This document shows positions 43,159 to 52,310 of a stretch of 64,000 bases of DNA, piece by piece. The position numbers and the translations under genes are program-made. Numbering within the stretch: the first letter of the stretch is position 1; the number at the start of each line of letters is the position of its first letter. The notes beneath the pieces are model-generated. The model had not been told where the DNA came from. It did not search any database and worked only from the letters and a program-made list of their open reading frames with translations. Source of the DNA: Nitrospirota bacterium. Its GTDB lineage: Bacteria; Nitrospirota; Thermodesulfovibrionia; Thermodesulfovibrionales; Magnetobacteriaceae. The stretch is taken from NCBI GenBank assembly GCA_015233015.1, contig JADFYO010000005.1, forward strand, positions 1-64,000, read 5' to 3'.

Positions 43159-44895
43159 ATGTCTTACCGTTCAATCGTCAAATCAACTTTATTTCTGCTC
43201 ATTATACTTCTTGCAATCTGTTCCGGTAGTAAAAGAACCTATGCCCTTTACGACAATACCACAGCGCAGATGACCGCCTATATTAAGAAGCAGCTCACTG
43301 ACAACGGCGTAGTCGGCGGTGTGTCCGTCGCATTCGTAGATGAACAGAATGTGGTCTGGGCACAGGGCTTCGGTTACGCCGACGCGGCCGCCGGTACCCT
43401 GACCACTCTGGACACCCAGTATCGGATTGCCTCGGTGACCAAGACCTTCACCGGCACGATGCTCATGCAGTTATTCGAACAGGGGCTTCTCGATCTTGAC
43501 GATCCACTGACACGTTTCATCCCGGCCTTTTCGATTAAGCCTCCCCTGGGTTTTGCGGCAGGCGGGCCTGTCACTATCCGTTCGATGGCAACACACCATT
43601 CCGGTATCCCCGGAGACATCAATAACGGGGTCTTCACATCTGCGCCTGACCCCGATTTCAATCCCAAACTCGTTGCCTATCTGCAGGGTGAATACCTGAC
43701 CTATCCAGCCAATGTCCTTATGGCATATTCCAACACGGCCATGTCCCTTCTTTCCACTGTAATAGCAAATGCCTCAGGCCAGAGTTTTGAGGCATACTCA
43801 AATGCACTCTTTCAAAATCTTGGCATGGACCATACATCCTTTTACCCTGACAATCCGAGGGTGATAGCAAATCAGGCGAAGGGCTATCAGAATGGACAGG
43901 AAGTGTCACGATACTACAACAACGGGAGCACAACGGGAGGGATTATTTCCACTATACAGGACATGGCAAAATTTATCAAAATGGTAAATGCCGGCGGTAT
44001 GGGGCAACGGGGACAGGTCATCAAACCTGAAACTCTGGAGATGATGCTCACAGCTCAGAACGACAGCATGCCACTGGATATAGATAACAAAATCGGGATA
44101 AACTGGTTTCTTAACGACGCCGATTTATCCTATGCGGGGAGGCTCTGCTATCACAATGGCGGCATTAATGGATTCCGCAGCCACCTCGAAATCCTGAGAG
44201 ATCGGAAGCTCGGGGTCGTGGTGCTTGCCAATGACGAGAAGGTACCTTTTGAAGACATCGCCAAGCAGACCCTGTATCTTGCCCTCCATGAGAAAACCGG
44301 GCTTACGCAGCCGCCCGCCGTCGCCCCAGCCTACTCGGCGCCAGTCTCATGGGACCAAACGCGCCTTGATTTCCTTCAGGGCATCTACATACTTACCCAG
44401 GCAAGCAGTGTCCCCTACATTAAAGTTAAAAGTGTGGCCGGCGCTCTGGAATGGACAAGTCCAGACAATAGCAGCTTGACCTTCCATGCCGTACCTAAGG
44501 CAAACGGATGGTTCTCTGCGCGGGATTCACAGGATATGGAGTACGAGTTCACCGAAATAACTGGTATAAGGGTACTTCTCTGGCACAAGAACGGACAAAG
44601 CGTGCTGGCAGCGCAATACTATGTCCCTCCGGCAATTCCCGCCGCATGGATTGCCCGCCTCGGTACCTATCAGGTGACTAATTGTCAGAGCGCTTTCTCA
44701 TGCGGGTCGGGCAATCTCATAGTTGCCGACGGGATGCTGGGTTTTGGCAGCAACGTGCTTGTTCCTGTGTCCGACACACTTGCGTATGTGAGTGGTCTCG
44801 GGCGCTCCGGCGGAAGTTCGGTACAGGTCATCACAGTTCCTCCTGACTGGCACGAGGAGATTCAAATGCTTGGTGCGAGATTTAAAAAGAGCTGA
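43159..44895 (+). CDS. Secreted beta-lactamase-family serine hydrolase
   Basis: 578 residues; GGAGGTG precedes ATG 43159. A signal peptide of about 29 residues (L-F-L-L-I-I-L-L-A-I-C...Y-A). Class C beta-lactamase/D-Ala-D-Ala peptidase motifs: S92-V-T-K95, Y190-S-N192 and H332-N-G-G. The C-terminal 180 residues form an extra beta domain. Relatives act as esterases or peptidases on varied substrates; no drug-resistance role can be inferred. It stands alone on the plus strand. Confidence 0.87.
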   Translation: MSYRSIVKSTLFLLIILLAICSGSKRTYALYDNTTAQMTAYIKKQLTDNGVVGGVSVAFVDEQNVVWAQGFGYADAAAGTLTTLDTQYRIASVTKTFTGTMLMQLFEQGLLDLDDPLTRFIPAFSIKPPLGFAAGGPVTIRSMATHHSGIPGDINNGVFTSAPDPDFNPKLVAYLQGEYLTYPANVLMAYSNTAMSLLSTVIANASGQSFEAYSNALFQNLGMDHTSFYPDNPRVIANQAKGYQNGQEVSRYYNNGSTTGGIISTIQDMAKFIKMVNAGGMGQRGQVIKPETLEMMLTAQNDSMPLDIDNKIGINWFLNDADLSYAGRLCYHNGGINGFRSHLEILRDRKLGVVVLANDEKVPFEDIAKQTLYLALHEKTGLTQPPAVAPAYSAPVSWDQTRLDFLQGIYILTQASSVPYIKVKSVAGALEWTSPDNSSLTFHAVPKANGWFSARDSQDMEYEFTEITGIRVLLWHKNGQSVLAAQYYVPPAIPAAWIARLGTYQVTNCQSAFSCGSGNLIVADGMLGFGSNVLVPVSDTLAYVSGLGRSGGSSVQVITVPPDWHEEIQMLGARFKKS

Positions 44896-44897
44896 AC

Positions 44898-45093
44898 CAG
44901 GGCAAACGCACTATATGCGAATTGTTGTCATATCAGAGGCAGACTAATGCAAACTATAGCATTCAAATGCAATAAATCTGTCATTCCGGCTTGTCTGGAG
45001 TCTGTCTCTACACATCCGCAAGCCAAATAAGATTCCGGACAAGCCGGAATGACGACAAGGCAATCCGTGTGGAGACATTGTGCGTTTGCCCTG
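44898..45093. repeat. 196-bp MITE-like nested inverted repeat
   Basis: Outer 14-bp inverted repeats CAGGGCAAACGCAC (44898-44911) and GTGCGTTTGCCCTG (45080-45093) enclose an inner pair GTCATTCCGGCTTGTCTGGA (44980-44999) and its inverse (45034-45053). No coding capacity. The left terminus lies 3 bp after the hydrolase stop codon and the element provides the region upstream of the lipoprotein promoter. Confidence 0.7.
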
Positions 45094-45170
45094 ACGGCAA
45101 GACAGCAAATTTGCATTTGGCACCGGCGATATGCTATAATTCCACATCAATATTTATGGAGGTACGAAAG

Positions 45171-45689
45171 ATGCCCAAAGGGATGAATAAGGTGTTTATC
45201 GTTGCGATGTTATTATTGTTAATAACGGCAGGGTGCGCCGGGTCAAATATATTTAAAGGAGACAGCAGTCAGCCCCAGCCGGAAAATCAACCACCCGCAC
45301 CTTCCTCGCCACCCGCGCCCTCTCAGCTTTCATTAATGGGTACGGATTTCGAGGATGTTGACATTCCCGAAGAGCTGAAGCTGGTAGAAGGAGAGTCTAT
45401 CCTGATGAACACGGCAAACTTTGTAGGCGGGTCGCTGGTTTACTCGGCTAACGTTACCGTCGAATCTATCATCAGGTTTTTCAAGATCCAGATGCCAAAG
45501 AAAGGCTGGGATTTTACGGCGTCCTCGTTTGCGAGAAATAACGCAATCGTTGCGTTCAAAAAGCCTAATAAAAATTGCGTTATCCATATAATCGGCCCTG
45601 GCGGCTGGCAGCTTGGGGCAAAAGTCCATATCTGGATAAGCAATACCACCAACGGTGGGCAGGCCGAGAAGGTCTTTCCCTCAAAATAA
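45171..45689 (+). CDS. Lipoprotein of unknown function
   Basis: 172 residues from ATG 45171 with GGAGGT 7 bases upstream; the longer frame begins inside the repeat element. Lipobox L-I-T-A-G-C with Cys22, followed by a Pro-rich spacer (Q-P-Q-P-E-N-Q-P-P-A-P) and a folded domain of about 120 residues (V-E-S-I-I-R-F-F-K-I-Q-M-P-K-K-G-W). A TATAAT at 45135 is a likely -10 box, about 30 bp before the start. The fold resembles small envelope domains found in many anaerobes, but no named family is assigned. Confidence 0.75.
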   Translation: MPKGMNKVFIVAMLLLLITAGCAGSNIFKGDSSQPQPENQPPAPSSPPAPSQLSLMGTDFEDVDIPEELKLVEGESILMNTANFVGGSLVYSANVTVESIIRFFKIQMPKKGWDFTASSFARNNAIVAFKKPNKNCVIHIIGPGGWQLGAKVHIWISNTTNGGQAEKVFPSK

Positions 45690-45736
45690 ACAAGTTAAAT
45701 AAGGCATATCCCGGCTCAACGTACCTGTCCGGGATT

Positions 45737-46027
45737 TTAGGTGCCGGATTTCTCTTCCTGACCTTCCATATTAAAACCGCTCTGAACGCGGCGCACACTT
45801 TTAGCCAGCTCGCGCATTGCGTCTGTAAGGGATGCGCCGGCTTCCATTTTTGAGCGTACAAATTCGGCCTTTGACAGCTCATTGATAACGTGGTCGGTCG
45901 AAGTCCCCATGCGGCATTCATTTACCCCGTCCTGAAGCTGCTGGCTTATACAGGTATCAATCTCCTGAGGCGTAAATTTTTGCGCAAGTTCCCTCACTTC
46001 TTTTAAAGGCATGTGCTGTTTCTCCAT
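45737..46027 (-). CDS. Small helical protein, unknown function
   Basis: 96 residues; GGGAGG 7 bases before ATG 46027 supports translation. The sequence is helical and charged: K-E-V-R-E-L-A-Q-K-F-T-P-Q-E-I-D, then S-K-A-E-F-V-R-S-K-M-E-A-G-A-S-L-T-D-A-M-R-E-L-A-K. One or two Cys, no membrane segment. It reads like a conserved hypothetical; no function can be named. Divergent from the 6S RNA region. Confidence 0.65.
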   Translation of the reverse strand: MEKQHMPLKEVRELAQKFTPQEIDTCISQQLQDGVNECRMGTSTDHVINELSKAEFVRSKMEAGASLTDAMRELAKSVRRVQSGFNMEGQEEKSGT

Positions 46028-46156
46028 AAGTAAACCTCCCGGCGTCTTATTTTATGTTTTTCAGGCAGGGCGCTGCCCGTCGTATTTATTTCTATGATAG
46101 CCCAAGACTTGTGCTTACGGCAACTGCCGCGCGCTTTTTTTTTATTCAGAATTTAC

Positions 46157-46186
46157 TTGCACTTTATAGTGATATTTTGTTATAAA
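46157..46186 (+). promoter_or_regulatory. Promoter of the 6S RNA
   Basis: TTGCAC (46157-46162), 18 bp, TATAAA (46181-46186). Transcription would start near 46194, at the 5' end of the structured RNA. Confidence 0.55.
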
Positions 46187-46193
46187 ATAATAT

Positions 46194-46385
46194 AAGGGCA
46201 AGACCGCCTGCCCTGTTGGTGATTATATGAGAAAGTTATTCCGACTCACGTAAGTTCGGGAGCCTTAGTAAGAGCGCTCAGAGAGCATGCCGCTTTAGGC
46301 GGAAGCCCAACGCGTTCTTTTCGGCACCCACCTGTGAAAGCAGGGACTTAACTTTCTTGTGTACACCGCAAGGGCGGGTTTTATT
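46194..46385 (+). ncRNA. ssrS: Probable 6S RNA (SsrS)
   Basis: About 190 nt, GC-rich and non-coding. It contains elements remembered from 6S RNAs: TTCCGACTCACGTAAGTTCG-like 5' bubble strand, GGGAGCCTT, the apical hairpin GCCGCTTTAGGCGGAAGCCC, and CACCTGTGAAAGCAGGGAC near the 3' end. CCGCC near 46204 can pair with GGCGG near 46373 to close the rod. 6S RNA lies next to rarA in several bacteria, including Bacillus, and rarA follows here. 6S RNA binds the sigma-70 holoenzyme in stationary phase. An SRP RNA or tmRNA was considered and fits less well. Confidence 0.7.
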
Positions 46386-46746
46386 ATACATAAATAATAG
46401 CGCGCAGCATTCAGAGGCGGCTGGTTTTGGTCGGCTGGTTTTGGCGGCGGAATTTGGAGCAGGATTGGAGATTTTCAGGATTGGAGATTTAATTGTAACC
46501 CTATAACAATGACGTTATAGTTTGCAGATAAATAACAACCGGCAGGCCTCAGGCCTGGCATCGGTGGTCTAACAAGTTATAATTTGCTGTTTTAATTAAC
46601 AGGGTTATCTAATCTCCCGGTTTATCCCGCCTTCCAGTTCCCGCGTAGTCTTTACGCCCGAGTTTTTTGCGCGGTTATTTGCGTGGCAGCGTTATGGCTT
46701 ACGGACATGGTCCGTATGTATGAATTTAATTAAGGATTTTATATAA

Positions 46747-48030
46747 TTGGATTTATTTAAGGGATATTACGGCAATCGGGGCGAGGTTAGGGACGCACCG
46801 TTAGCGTGGAGGCTGCGTCCGGCGGACTTATCTGAAATAGCCGGTCAGGGGCATATTCTATCGAAGGGCAAGGCCCTGTTCAATCTAATAGAAGGCGGCA
46901 AAATCGTTTCACTTGTCTTATATGGCCCTCCGGGAACGGGTAAGACTGCCCTTGCGCACATTATCGCCGACAGGACTAAATCGGTTTTCGTGGAGATTAA
47001 CGCCGTCACCTCTGGCATTAAGGAAATCAGAGAGGCGGTTTCTATTGCCTCGTCCTCTAAGACTATCGTATTTGTCGACGAGATTCACCGCTTTAACAAA
47101 GTTCAGCAGGACGCCCTCCTGCCGCACATAGAATCAGGCAGGATTGTCTTAATCGGGGCTTCTACCGAAAACCCTTCATTTGCCCTTACGCCGGCACTTG
47201 CGTCCAGGACGATGATTTTCAGGTTTAATCCATTATCCGCCGAAGATATAAAGACAATTCTCAGAAGGGCACTGACCGATAAAAGGGGACTTGACGGCTG
47301 TTTTACTCTCAGCGAAGACGCCTTGTCCTATATCGCCTCGATGGCCGGTGGCGACGCAAGGCGCGCCCTGAACTGCCTTGAGCTGGCCGCTTTGTCGGTG
47401 CGGCACACCGGCACAAACACAATAGACATAAATATTATCAGGGATGCCGTTTCTGACAGGACGCCGTACTATGACGAGAGTGAACACTATGACACCATCT
47501 CCGCCTTTATAAAGAGTATGAGGGGTTCGGACTGCGACGCCGCTGTTTATTGGCTTGCGAAGATGCTTAACGCCGGCGAGGACCCGTTGTTTATTGCAAG
47601 GAGGATAATCATCTGCGCCTCCGAGGATGTAGGAAACGCAGACCCCCACGCGCTCGGTGTTGCCGTGGCGGCATATCTTTCCGTAGAGCGGGTAGGATTG
47701 CCTGAGGGACGCATACCCATTTCGCAGGCTGCAATATACATAGCTCAGGCGCCAAAGAGCAATGCCTGCTACATGGCTCTCGAAGCGGCTTTAGCGGAGG
47801 TGCGAAACGAAGAGCCTCAGCCTGTCCCGCCGCATTTGAAAAACACGAGCGACGCTGGAACTGAAAAACCCGCCGATGCGTGCTATAAATACCCGCATGA
47901 CTATCCCGGGCATTACGTGCAACAGACATATTTAACCACGCCAAAGGTCTTTTATGAACCATCTTCACAGGGTTATGAAATTGAAATAAAAAATCGACTA
48001 CAACAGAGGAGGCACAAACGCAATGAATAG
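46747..48030 (+). CDS. rarA: Replication-associated recombination protein RarA (MgsA)
   Basis: 427 residues from TTG 46747, the conserved N-terminus P-L-A-W-R-L-R-P following at 18-25. Walker A G-P-P-G-T-G-K-T (60-67), Walker [10 protein letters not shown], sensor motif G-A-S-T-E-N-P, then the RarA C-terminal domain ([13 protein letters not shown] and Y-I-A-Q-A-P-K-S). An AAA+ clamp-loader relative acting at stalled forks. The last 8 bases overlap rny. The 360 bp between the 6S RNA and this gene hold a 13-bp tandem GATTGGAGATTT and nothing else I can support. Confidence 0.92.
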   Translation: MDLFKGYYGNRGEVRDAPLAWRLRPADLSEIAGQGHILSKGKALFNLIEGGKIVSLVLYGPPGTGKTALAHIIADRTKSVFVEINAVTSGIKEIREAVSIASSSKTIVFVDEIHRFNKVQQDALLPHIESGRIVLIGASTENPSFALTPALASRTMIFRFNPLSAEDIKTILRRALTDKRGLDGCFTLSEDALSYIASMAGGDARRALNCLELAALSVRHTGTNTIDINIIRDAVSDRTPYYDESEHYDTISAFIKSMRGSDCDAAVYWLAKMLNAGEDPLFIARRIIICASEDVGNADPHALGVAVAAYLSVERVGLPEGRIPISQAAIYIAQAPKSNACYMALEAALAEVRNEEPQPVPPHLKNTSDAGTEKPADACYKYPHDYPGHYVQQTYLTTPKVFYEPSSQGYEIEIKNRLQQRRHKRNE

Positions 48031-49585
48031 TATCATATACGTGCTGATAGCGATAATCACAGGGGCGGCGGCAGGTGTTGCCATGTCGCTCTTTTTCAAA
48101 GGATTATTCAAAAAGAGGTTTGAAGAACTCGAACATAAACAAAAAGACGTAATAAGAGACGCCGAGAGAGAAGCCGAGAGGATCAAAAAGGAGGCACTTG
48201 TCGAGGCAAAAGACATACGTTACCAGTCGAAGGCCGAGGCTGAAAAAGAAATCAAGGAAAAAAAGAACGAATTCGGCAATATGGAAAAACGCCTCAGGCA
48301 CAAAGAGGAAAACCTTGATAAGAAACTAGACCAGTTCGAAAAACGAGACGGCGAACTGATGAGAAAAGAAAAGGACTTCACAAAGAGAGAGCAGCAATTC
48401 ACCGAAAAAGAGAAGCAATATGACAGGCTCATACAGATGGAGACCGAAAAACTCGAAAAACTCTCCGGCATGACCGTAGAAGAGGCCAAAACGATGCTCC
48501 TGAAAAAAGTGGAAAACGAGATACGCTTCGAGGAAGCCAAGCTGATAAAGCAAATAGAGCAGGAGGCAAAGGACGAATCCGAAAAGAAGGCGCGTAATAT
48601 CATAGGCCTTGCCATACAGAGATACGCGGGCGAATATGTAGCCGATGCAACGGTAACGGCCGTCTCCCTGCCAAATGAAGAGATGAAAGGCCGCATCATA
48701 GGCAGAGAAGGCAGGAACATCAGGGCGCTCGAGGCGGCAACCGGCGTTGACTTCATTGTGGATGACACACCGGAGGCGGTAACGCTGTCGGGCTTTGACC
48801 CTGTAAGGCGGGAAATCGCGAGGATTTCGCTGGAGCGCCTTATCTCAGACGGCAGAATACACCCCGCGAGGATTGAGGAAATAGTGGAGAAGGTTCGCAA
48901 AGAGGTCAACAACGCCATGAGAGAAGAGGGCGAGAAGGCCGTCTTTGACCTGGGGCTTACGGGCGTGCATCCGGAGTTTATCAAACTGCTTGGAAGGCTT
49001 AAATACAGGACATCATACGGGCAAAACGTCCTCCAGCACTCGCGCGAGGTTGCCTACTTCTCCGGTATGATGGCCGGCGAGCTGAAGGCAGACGTCAAGC
49101 TGGCCAAGCGTGCCGGGCTTCTTCACGACATAGGCAAGGCGGTTGATCATGAGTTCGAGGGTGCGCATCATGAAATCGGCGCCTCTATTGCGAGGAAATA
49201 CGGCGAAGACGAGCGAATAATCAATGCCATGCTGGTCCACCACGGCGACGGCGACCCGATATGCGTTGAGTCCGCGCTGGTAACGGCGGCAGACGCCCTC
49301 TCGGCGGCGCGCCCGGGTGTGCGCAGGGAGAGCATCGAGAATTATATAAAACGCCTCGAGAAACTTGAAGAGATTGCCATGGCCTACCCGGGTGTCGAAA
49401 AGTGTTACGCCATTCAGGCCGGCAGAGAGGTTCGCATCATAGTAAAACCGGAGGACACGACCGACGAGATGTCCCACCTTATTTCGCGCGAGATTGCCAA
49501 GAAAATCGAATCTGAGATGACCTACCCCGGTCAGATTAAAATTATGGTTATCAGAGAGACCCGGTTTGTAGAGTACGCCAAGTAA
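48023..49585 (+). CDS. rny: Ribonuclease Y
   Basis: 520 residues, standard length. N-terminal membrane helix (5-25), long coiled coil (30-195), KH domain with [13 protein letters not shown] near 222, then an HD domain with L-L-H-D-I-G-K-A (His about 367, Asp 368) and H-H-G-D-G-D-P. RNase Y is a membrane-anchored endoribonuclease that begins mRNA decay. The gene order rny-ymdB is a widespread pair. Confidence 0.95.
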   Translation: MNSIIYVLIAIITGAAAGVAMSLFFKGLFKKRFEELEHKQKDVIRDAEREAERIKKEALVEAKDIRYQSKAEAEKEIKEKKNEFGNMEKRLRHKEENLDKKLDQFEKRDGELMRKEKDFTKREQQFTEKEKQYDRLIQMETEKLEKLSGMTVEEAKTMLLKKVENEIRFEEAKLIKQIEQEAKDESEKKARNIIGLAIQRYAGEYVADATVTAVSLPNEEMKGRIIGREGRNIRALEAATGVDFIVDDTPEAVTLSGFDPVRREIARISLERLISDGRIHPARIEEIVEKVRKEVNNAMREEGEKAVFDLGLTGVHPEFIKLLGRLKYRTSYGQNVLQHSREVAYFSGMMAGELKADVKLAKRAGLLHDIGKAVDHEFEGAHHEIGASIARKYGEDERIINAMLVHHGDGDPICVESALVTAADALSAARPGVRRESIENYIKRLEKLEEIAMAYPGVEKCYAIQAGREVRIIVKPEDTTDEMSHLISREIAKKIESEMTYPGQIKIMVIRETRFVEYAK

Positions 49586-50382
49586 TGAGCTTTATGAACG
49601 TTATGAACGTTTTATTCATAGGAGACGTCATAGGCCGCCCGGGCAGGGTGCTGGTGAGGCATTACCTTTCGGAGCTTGTGGAAAAGGAGGCGGTATCTTT
49701 CGTCATAGCCAACGGCGAGAACTCTGCGGGCGGGTTTGGGATAACTCAAAAAACCGCTGAAGAGTTATTCGCCTGCGGTGTGCATGTCATCACAACTGGC
49801 AACCACGTATGGGACAAGAAAGAGGCCGTCTCGTATCTTTCAAAAGAGGACAGGATACTCAGGCCGCAGAACTTTCCCCCCGGTGTCCCCGGCTATGGAA
49901 GCATAATCTTTAGTCTGAAAAACGGTTTGAAGGCAGGCGTAATAAATCTCACAGGCCGCGTGTTCATGGCGCCGTCGGACTGCCCGTTCAGGACGGTTAT
50001 GCCGGTAATAGAGGAGATAAAAAGGCATACCGACATAATAATAGTTGACATCCACGCGGAGGCGACATCCGAAAAACAGGCGCTCGGTTACTATTTAAAC
50101 GGCAAGGTAAGCGCCGTAATAGGCACACACACCCATGTCCAGACGGCAGACGAACAAATCCTTTCACATCATACGGCATACATAACCGATGTTGGAATGA
50201 CCGGCCCGGCCCTGGGCGTCATAGGGGTGAATGCCGCACAGATAGTCGAAAAATTCCTGACTCAAATCCCCGTGAAATACGAAGTTGCAACAGGGAAGGG
50301 TATCTTTTGCGCCGTCATTATTCAGATTGACAGCGACACTGGCCGCGCGTCGGCGATAAAACGATTAATGCTGCACGATTAA
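49585..50382 (+). CDS. ymdB: YmdB-family metallophosphoesterase
   Basis: 265 residues. Dinuclear-metal motifs: F-I-G-D-V-I-G-R-P-G-R, A-N-G-E-N-S-A-G-G-F-G, T-G-N-H-V-W-D, D-I-H-A-E-A-T-S-E-K and G-T-H-T-H-V-Q-T. In Bacillus this family hydrolyses 2',3'-cyclic nucleotides and influences RNase Y-dependent processes. It starts in the TAATG overlap with rny; an internal Met (M-N-V-L-F) is an alternative start. Confidence 0.92.
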   Translation: MSFMNVMNVLFIGDVIGRPGRVLVRHYLSELVEKEAVSFVIANGENSAGGFGITQKTAEELFACGVHVITTGNHVWDKKEAVSYLSKEDRILRPQNFPPGVPGYGSIIFSLKNGLKAGVINLTGRVFMAPSDCPFRTVMPVIEEIKRHTDIIIVDIHAEATSEKQALGYYLNGKVSAVIGTHTHVQTADEQILSHHTAYITDVGMTGPALGVIGVNAAQIVEKFLTQIPVKYEVATGKGIFCAVIIQIDSDTGRASAIKRLMLHD

Positions 50383-50397
50383 GGAGGGGTTTTTTTT

Positions 50398-50814
50398 ATG
50401 AAGGCAAAGCTGACCTATGTCAATGGAATGAAATTTGTGGCCGAGGCCGACTCAGGGCACGCCATTGTGCTGGACGCAGCACCTGAACACGGCGGAGAAA
50501 ACGCCGGCCTGAGGCCGTCTGAGCTATTGTTAATCGCCACAGGGGGCTGTTCCGCCATGGACGTAATCTCGATCCTGAAGAAAAAGAAACAGGAAGTTAC
50601 GGGATTTGAAATCAACGTCTCAGGCGACAAGGTGGAAACTCATCCGAAACGCTTCCGGAAGGTCATCGTAGAGTATGTTGTCAAAGGGAAAAACATTTCA
50701 GATGAGGCCGTAGCGCGCGCCATCGAGCTGTCGATGACAAGTTACTGCTCCGTAAAGACAACAATCGAGGGAGGAGTACCGGTTGAGTACACGCATAGAA
50801 TAATTGAGGAATAG
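50398..50814 (+). CDS. OsmC-family peroxiredoxin-like protein
   Basis: 138 residues; AAGGAGGGG lies 8 bases before ATG 50398. Both conserved Cys are present, in T-G-G-C-S-A-M-D and T-S-Y-C-S-V-K-T, the pair that reduces organic hydroperoxides in OsmC/Ohr proteins. Soluble. It forms a tight run with ymdB (15 bp) and pgpA (11-bp overlap). Confidence 0.88.
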   Translation: MKAKLTYVNGMKFVAEADSGHAIVLDAAPEHGGENAGLRPSELLLIATGGCSAMDVISILKKKKQEVTGFEINVSGDKVETHPKRFRKVIVEYVVKGKNISDEAVARAIELSMTSYCSVKTTIEGGVPVEYTHRIIEE

Positions 50815-51268
50815 CCTCTCGGAAACCATACTAAAAAACATAGCAACTGTATGGTTTATAGGGTATGCGCCGGTTGCTTCGGGGACGTTTGGGACGCTGG
50901 CGGCGTTAATTATTTTTGTGGTGTTCATGCCGTCGAACTTCACGCTGCTTATAATAACCGCCGCCGTAATCATAGTTGGCACTGTGGCGGCTCATGCGGC
51001 CGAGGGGTATTTTAACGAAAAGGACAGCCGGCGTATTGTAATTGACGAGGTAGCGGGGTTTTTCGTATCTATATTATATGTGCCAAGGGGTTTTGTTGTC
51101 CTTGTGCTGGCGTTTTTTCTTTTCAGGGCATTTGACATAATAAAACCGCCGCCGGTAAATTACATGGAGAGGATAAGGGGGGGATTAGGCGTAATGCTCG
51201 ATGATGTGGCAGCCGGTCTCTACGTAAATATAATCTTACAGATAGCGACGAGGATGAGGTTTTTCTGA
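50804..51268 (+). CDS. pgpA: Phosphatidylglycerophosphatase A
   Basis: 154 residues from a TTG overlapping the end of osmC. Motifs G-S/T-F-G-T-L near residue 27, the catalytic acidic segment I-V-I-D-E-V-A-G-F-F and a C-terminal D-D-V-A-A-G-L-Y match PgpA; four hydrophobic helices. It dephosphorylates phosphatidylglycerol phosphate in the inner membrane. The ribosome site is weak, so translation may be coupled to osmC. Confidence 0.88.
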   Translation: MRNSLSETILKNIATVWFIGYAPVASGTFGTLAALIIFVVFMPSNFTLLIITAAVIIVGTVAAHAAEGYFNEKDSRRIVIDEVAGFFVSILYVPRGFVVLVLAFFLFRAFDIIKPPPVNYMERIRGGLGVMLDDVAAGLYVNIILQIATRMRFF

Positions 51269-51837
51269 TGATGCTGAGATCTTTTATAGCAATAGACATA
51301 TCTGAGACACAAAGGGCGGCGATAGGGCAGATGGTCGACACGCTCAGGCCGCTGCGTGCAGACGTTAAATGGGTAAGGCCGGAAAATCTTCATCTCACTA
51401 TTAAATTTCTTGGAGATGTGGACGAAGGCTTGATAGAGAAAATCGAACTAACGCTAAAAGACCTCACAACAGGTTACGCGCCCTTTCAGATAGAACTAAG
51501 GACAGTCGGCGCGTTTTCAAGCCTGAAAAGACCCGATATACTTTGGATAGGAGTAACTAAATCCCCCGGGTTAGAGACAATTGCCGCTGACATTGAAGAG
51601 AAACTGTCTCTGGTCGGCATTAAAAAGGAAGGAAGGCCATTTTCGCCGCACCTGACAATAGCGCGTGTGAAAAGCCTGAAAGGGTATGAACATCTCCACG
51701 AAAAACTAACTTCACTTACGGCTAAGGATTTCGGGGAATGCGGCGTTGCTGATCTATTGCTGATGAAAAGCGACTTAACGCCGGGCGGGGCGCGATATAC
51801 GCGGCTGAAAAGTTTTCCATTTGGCCCAATTGGTTAA
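51268..51837 (+). CDS. thpR: RNA 2',3'-cyclic phosphodiesterase ThpR
   Basis: 189 residues. The two H-x-T motifs that define the 2H phosphoesterase family are H42-L-T44 and H128-L-T130, spaced normally. Start ATG overlaps the pgpA stop (TGATG). It hydrolyses 2',3'-cyclic phosphates at RNA ends; some members ligate tRNA halves in vitro. Last chromosomal gene before the integrated element. Confidence 0.9.
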   Translation: MMLRSFIAIDISETQRAAIGQMVDTLRPLRADVKWVRPENLHLTIKFLGDVDEGLIEKIELTLKDLTTGYAPFQIELRTVGAFSSLKRPDILWIGVTKSPGLETIAADIEEKLSLVGIKKEGRPFSPHLTIARVKSLKGYEHLHEKLTSLTAKDFGECGVADLLLMKSDLTPGGARYTRLKSFPFGPIG

Positions 51838-51848
51838 TTGAAAAGTGA

Positions 51849-51877
51849 TTGAAAATACCTAAGCGATATGCTATACT
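51849..51877 (+). promoter_or_regulatory. Promoter of tRNA-Asn
   Basis: TTGAAA (51849-51854), 17 bp, TATACT (51872-51877), with the tRNA 5' end at 51895. Confidence 0.65.
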
Positions 51878-51894
51878 TGGAACTGCCTATATGA

Positions 51895-51970
51895 TCCTGG
51901 GTAGCTCAGCCGGCAGAGCGGGTGGCTGTTAACCACTTGGTCGGGGGTTCGAATCCCTCCCCAGGAGCCA
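51895..51970 (+). tRNA. tRNA-Asn (GTT)
   Basis: 76 nt with encoded CCA. Acceptor TCCTGGG/CCCAGGA, discriminator G, anticodon loop CTGTTAA (GTT) on stem GTGG/CCAC, T-arm GGGGGTTCGAATCCCTCC. It marks the left end of an integrase-bearing element and is the likely attachment site; the tRNA remains intact. Confidence 0.96.
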
Positions 51971-52202
51971 AAACATTCAAGTTCCTCTTTTTCGGCGGAA
52001 CATAGCCGATGGCACGAATGAATTGATACAGTGATATATCGAGACCGTCAAGGATCTTAACCAAATTTTTAAATAGAACCTCGTGCTCACCACGCTCAAG
52101 CAACATTATTTGATTGTAGGATATACCGCTTCTTTCGGCAAGCCCTCTGAGACTTAATTTGCGTTTCAACCTCTCCACTTTTATAAATTCGTTCCCAGTC
52201 AT
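51906..52202 (-). CDS. XRE-family repressor-like regulator
   Basis: 98 residues from ATG 52202, with GGAGG 5 bases upstream. HTH core K-L-S-L-R-G-L-A-E-R-S-G-I-S-Y-N-Q-I-M-L-L-E-R-G. The last 20 or so residues (A-P-G-E-G-F-E-P-P-T-K-W...) are read from the antisense strand of tRNA-Asn and end inside it, so the native C-terminus was probably replaced on integration. Its promoter (TTGACA-N17-TATTAT) faces a rightward promoter, the layout of a lysogeny-type switch. Confidence 0.82.
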   Translation of the reverse strand: MTGNEFIKVERLKRKLSLRGLAERSGISYNQIMLLERGEHEVLFKNLVKILDGLDISLYQFIRAIGYVPPKKRNLNVLAPGEGFEPPTKWLTATRSAG

Positions 52203-52227
52203 TATTACCTCCTTTGTATATACCAAT

Positions 52228-52304
52228 ATAATACATATCTCAAAATCTTTTGTCAAGAGTTTATGATATTTTGCTTGACATAGTTCTAAGCGCTGTCATA
52301 AAGT
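52228..52304. promoter_or_regulatory. Back-to-back promoters between XRE and rep genes
   Basis: Leftward: TTGACA at 52256-52251, 17 bp, TATTAT at 52233-52228. Rightward: TTGACA at 52275-52280, 17 bp, then a weak -10 near 52298-52304. A regulator binding here could set both. A partial dyad, TTGTATATACCAATATAA, lies by the leftward -10 box. Confidence 0.55.
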
Positions 52305-52310
52305 AATGAT

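Noticed and set aside
46194-46385. tmRNA or SRP RNA
   Set aside because: No resume codon frame or tRNA-like ends for tmRNA, and no SRP apical GGAA/AGCAG signature; 6S motifs and rarA context fit better.
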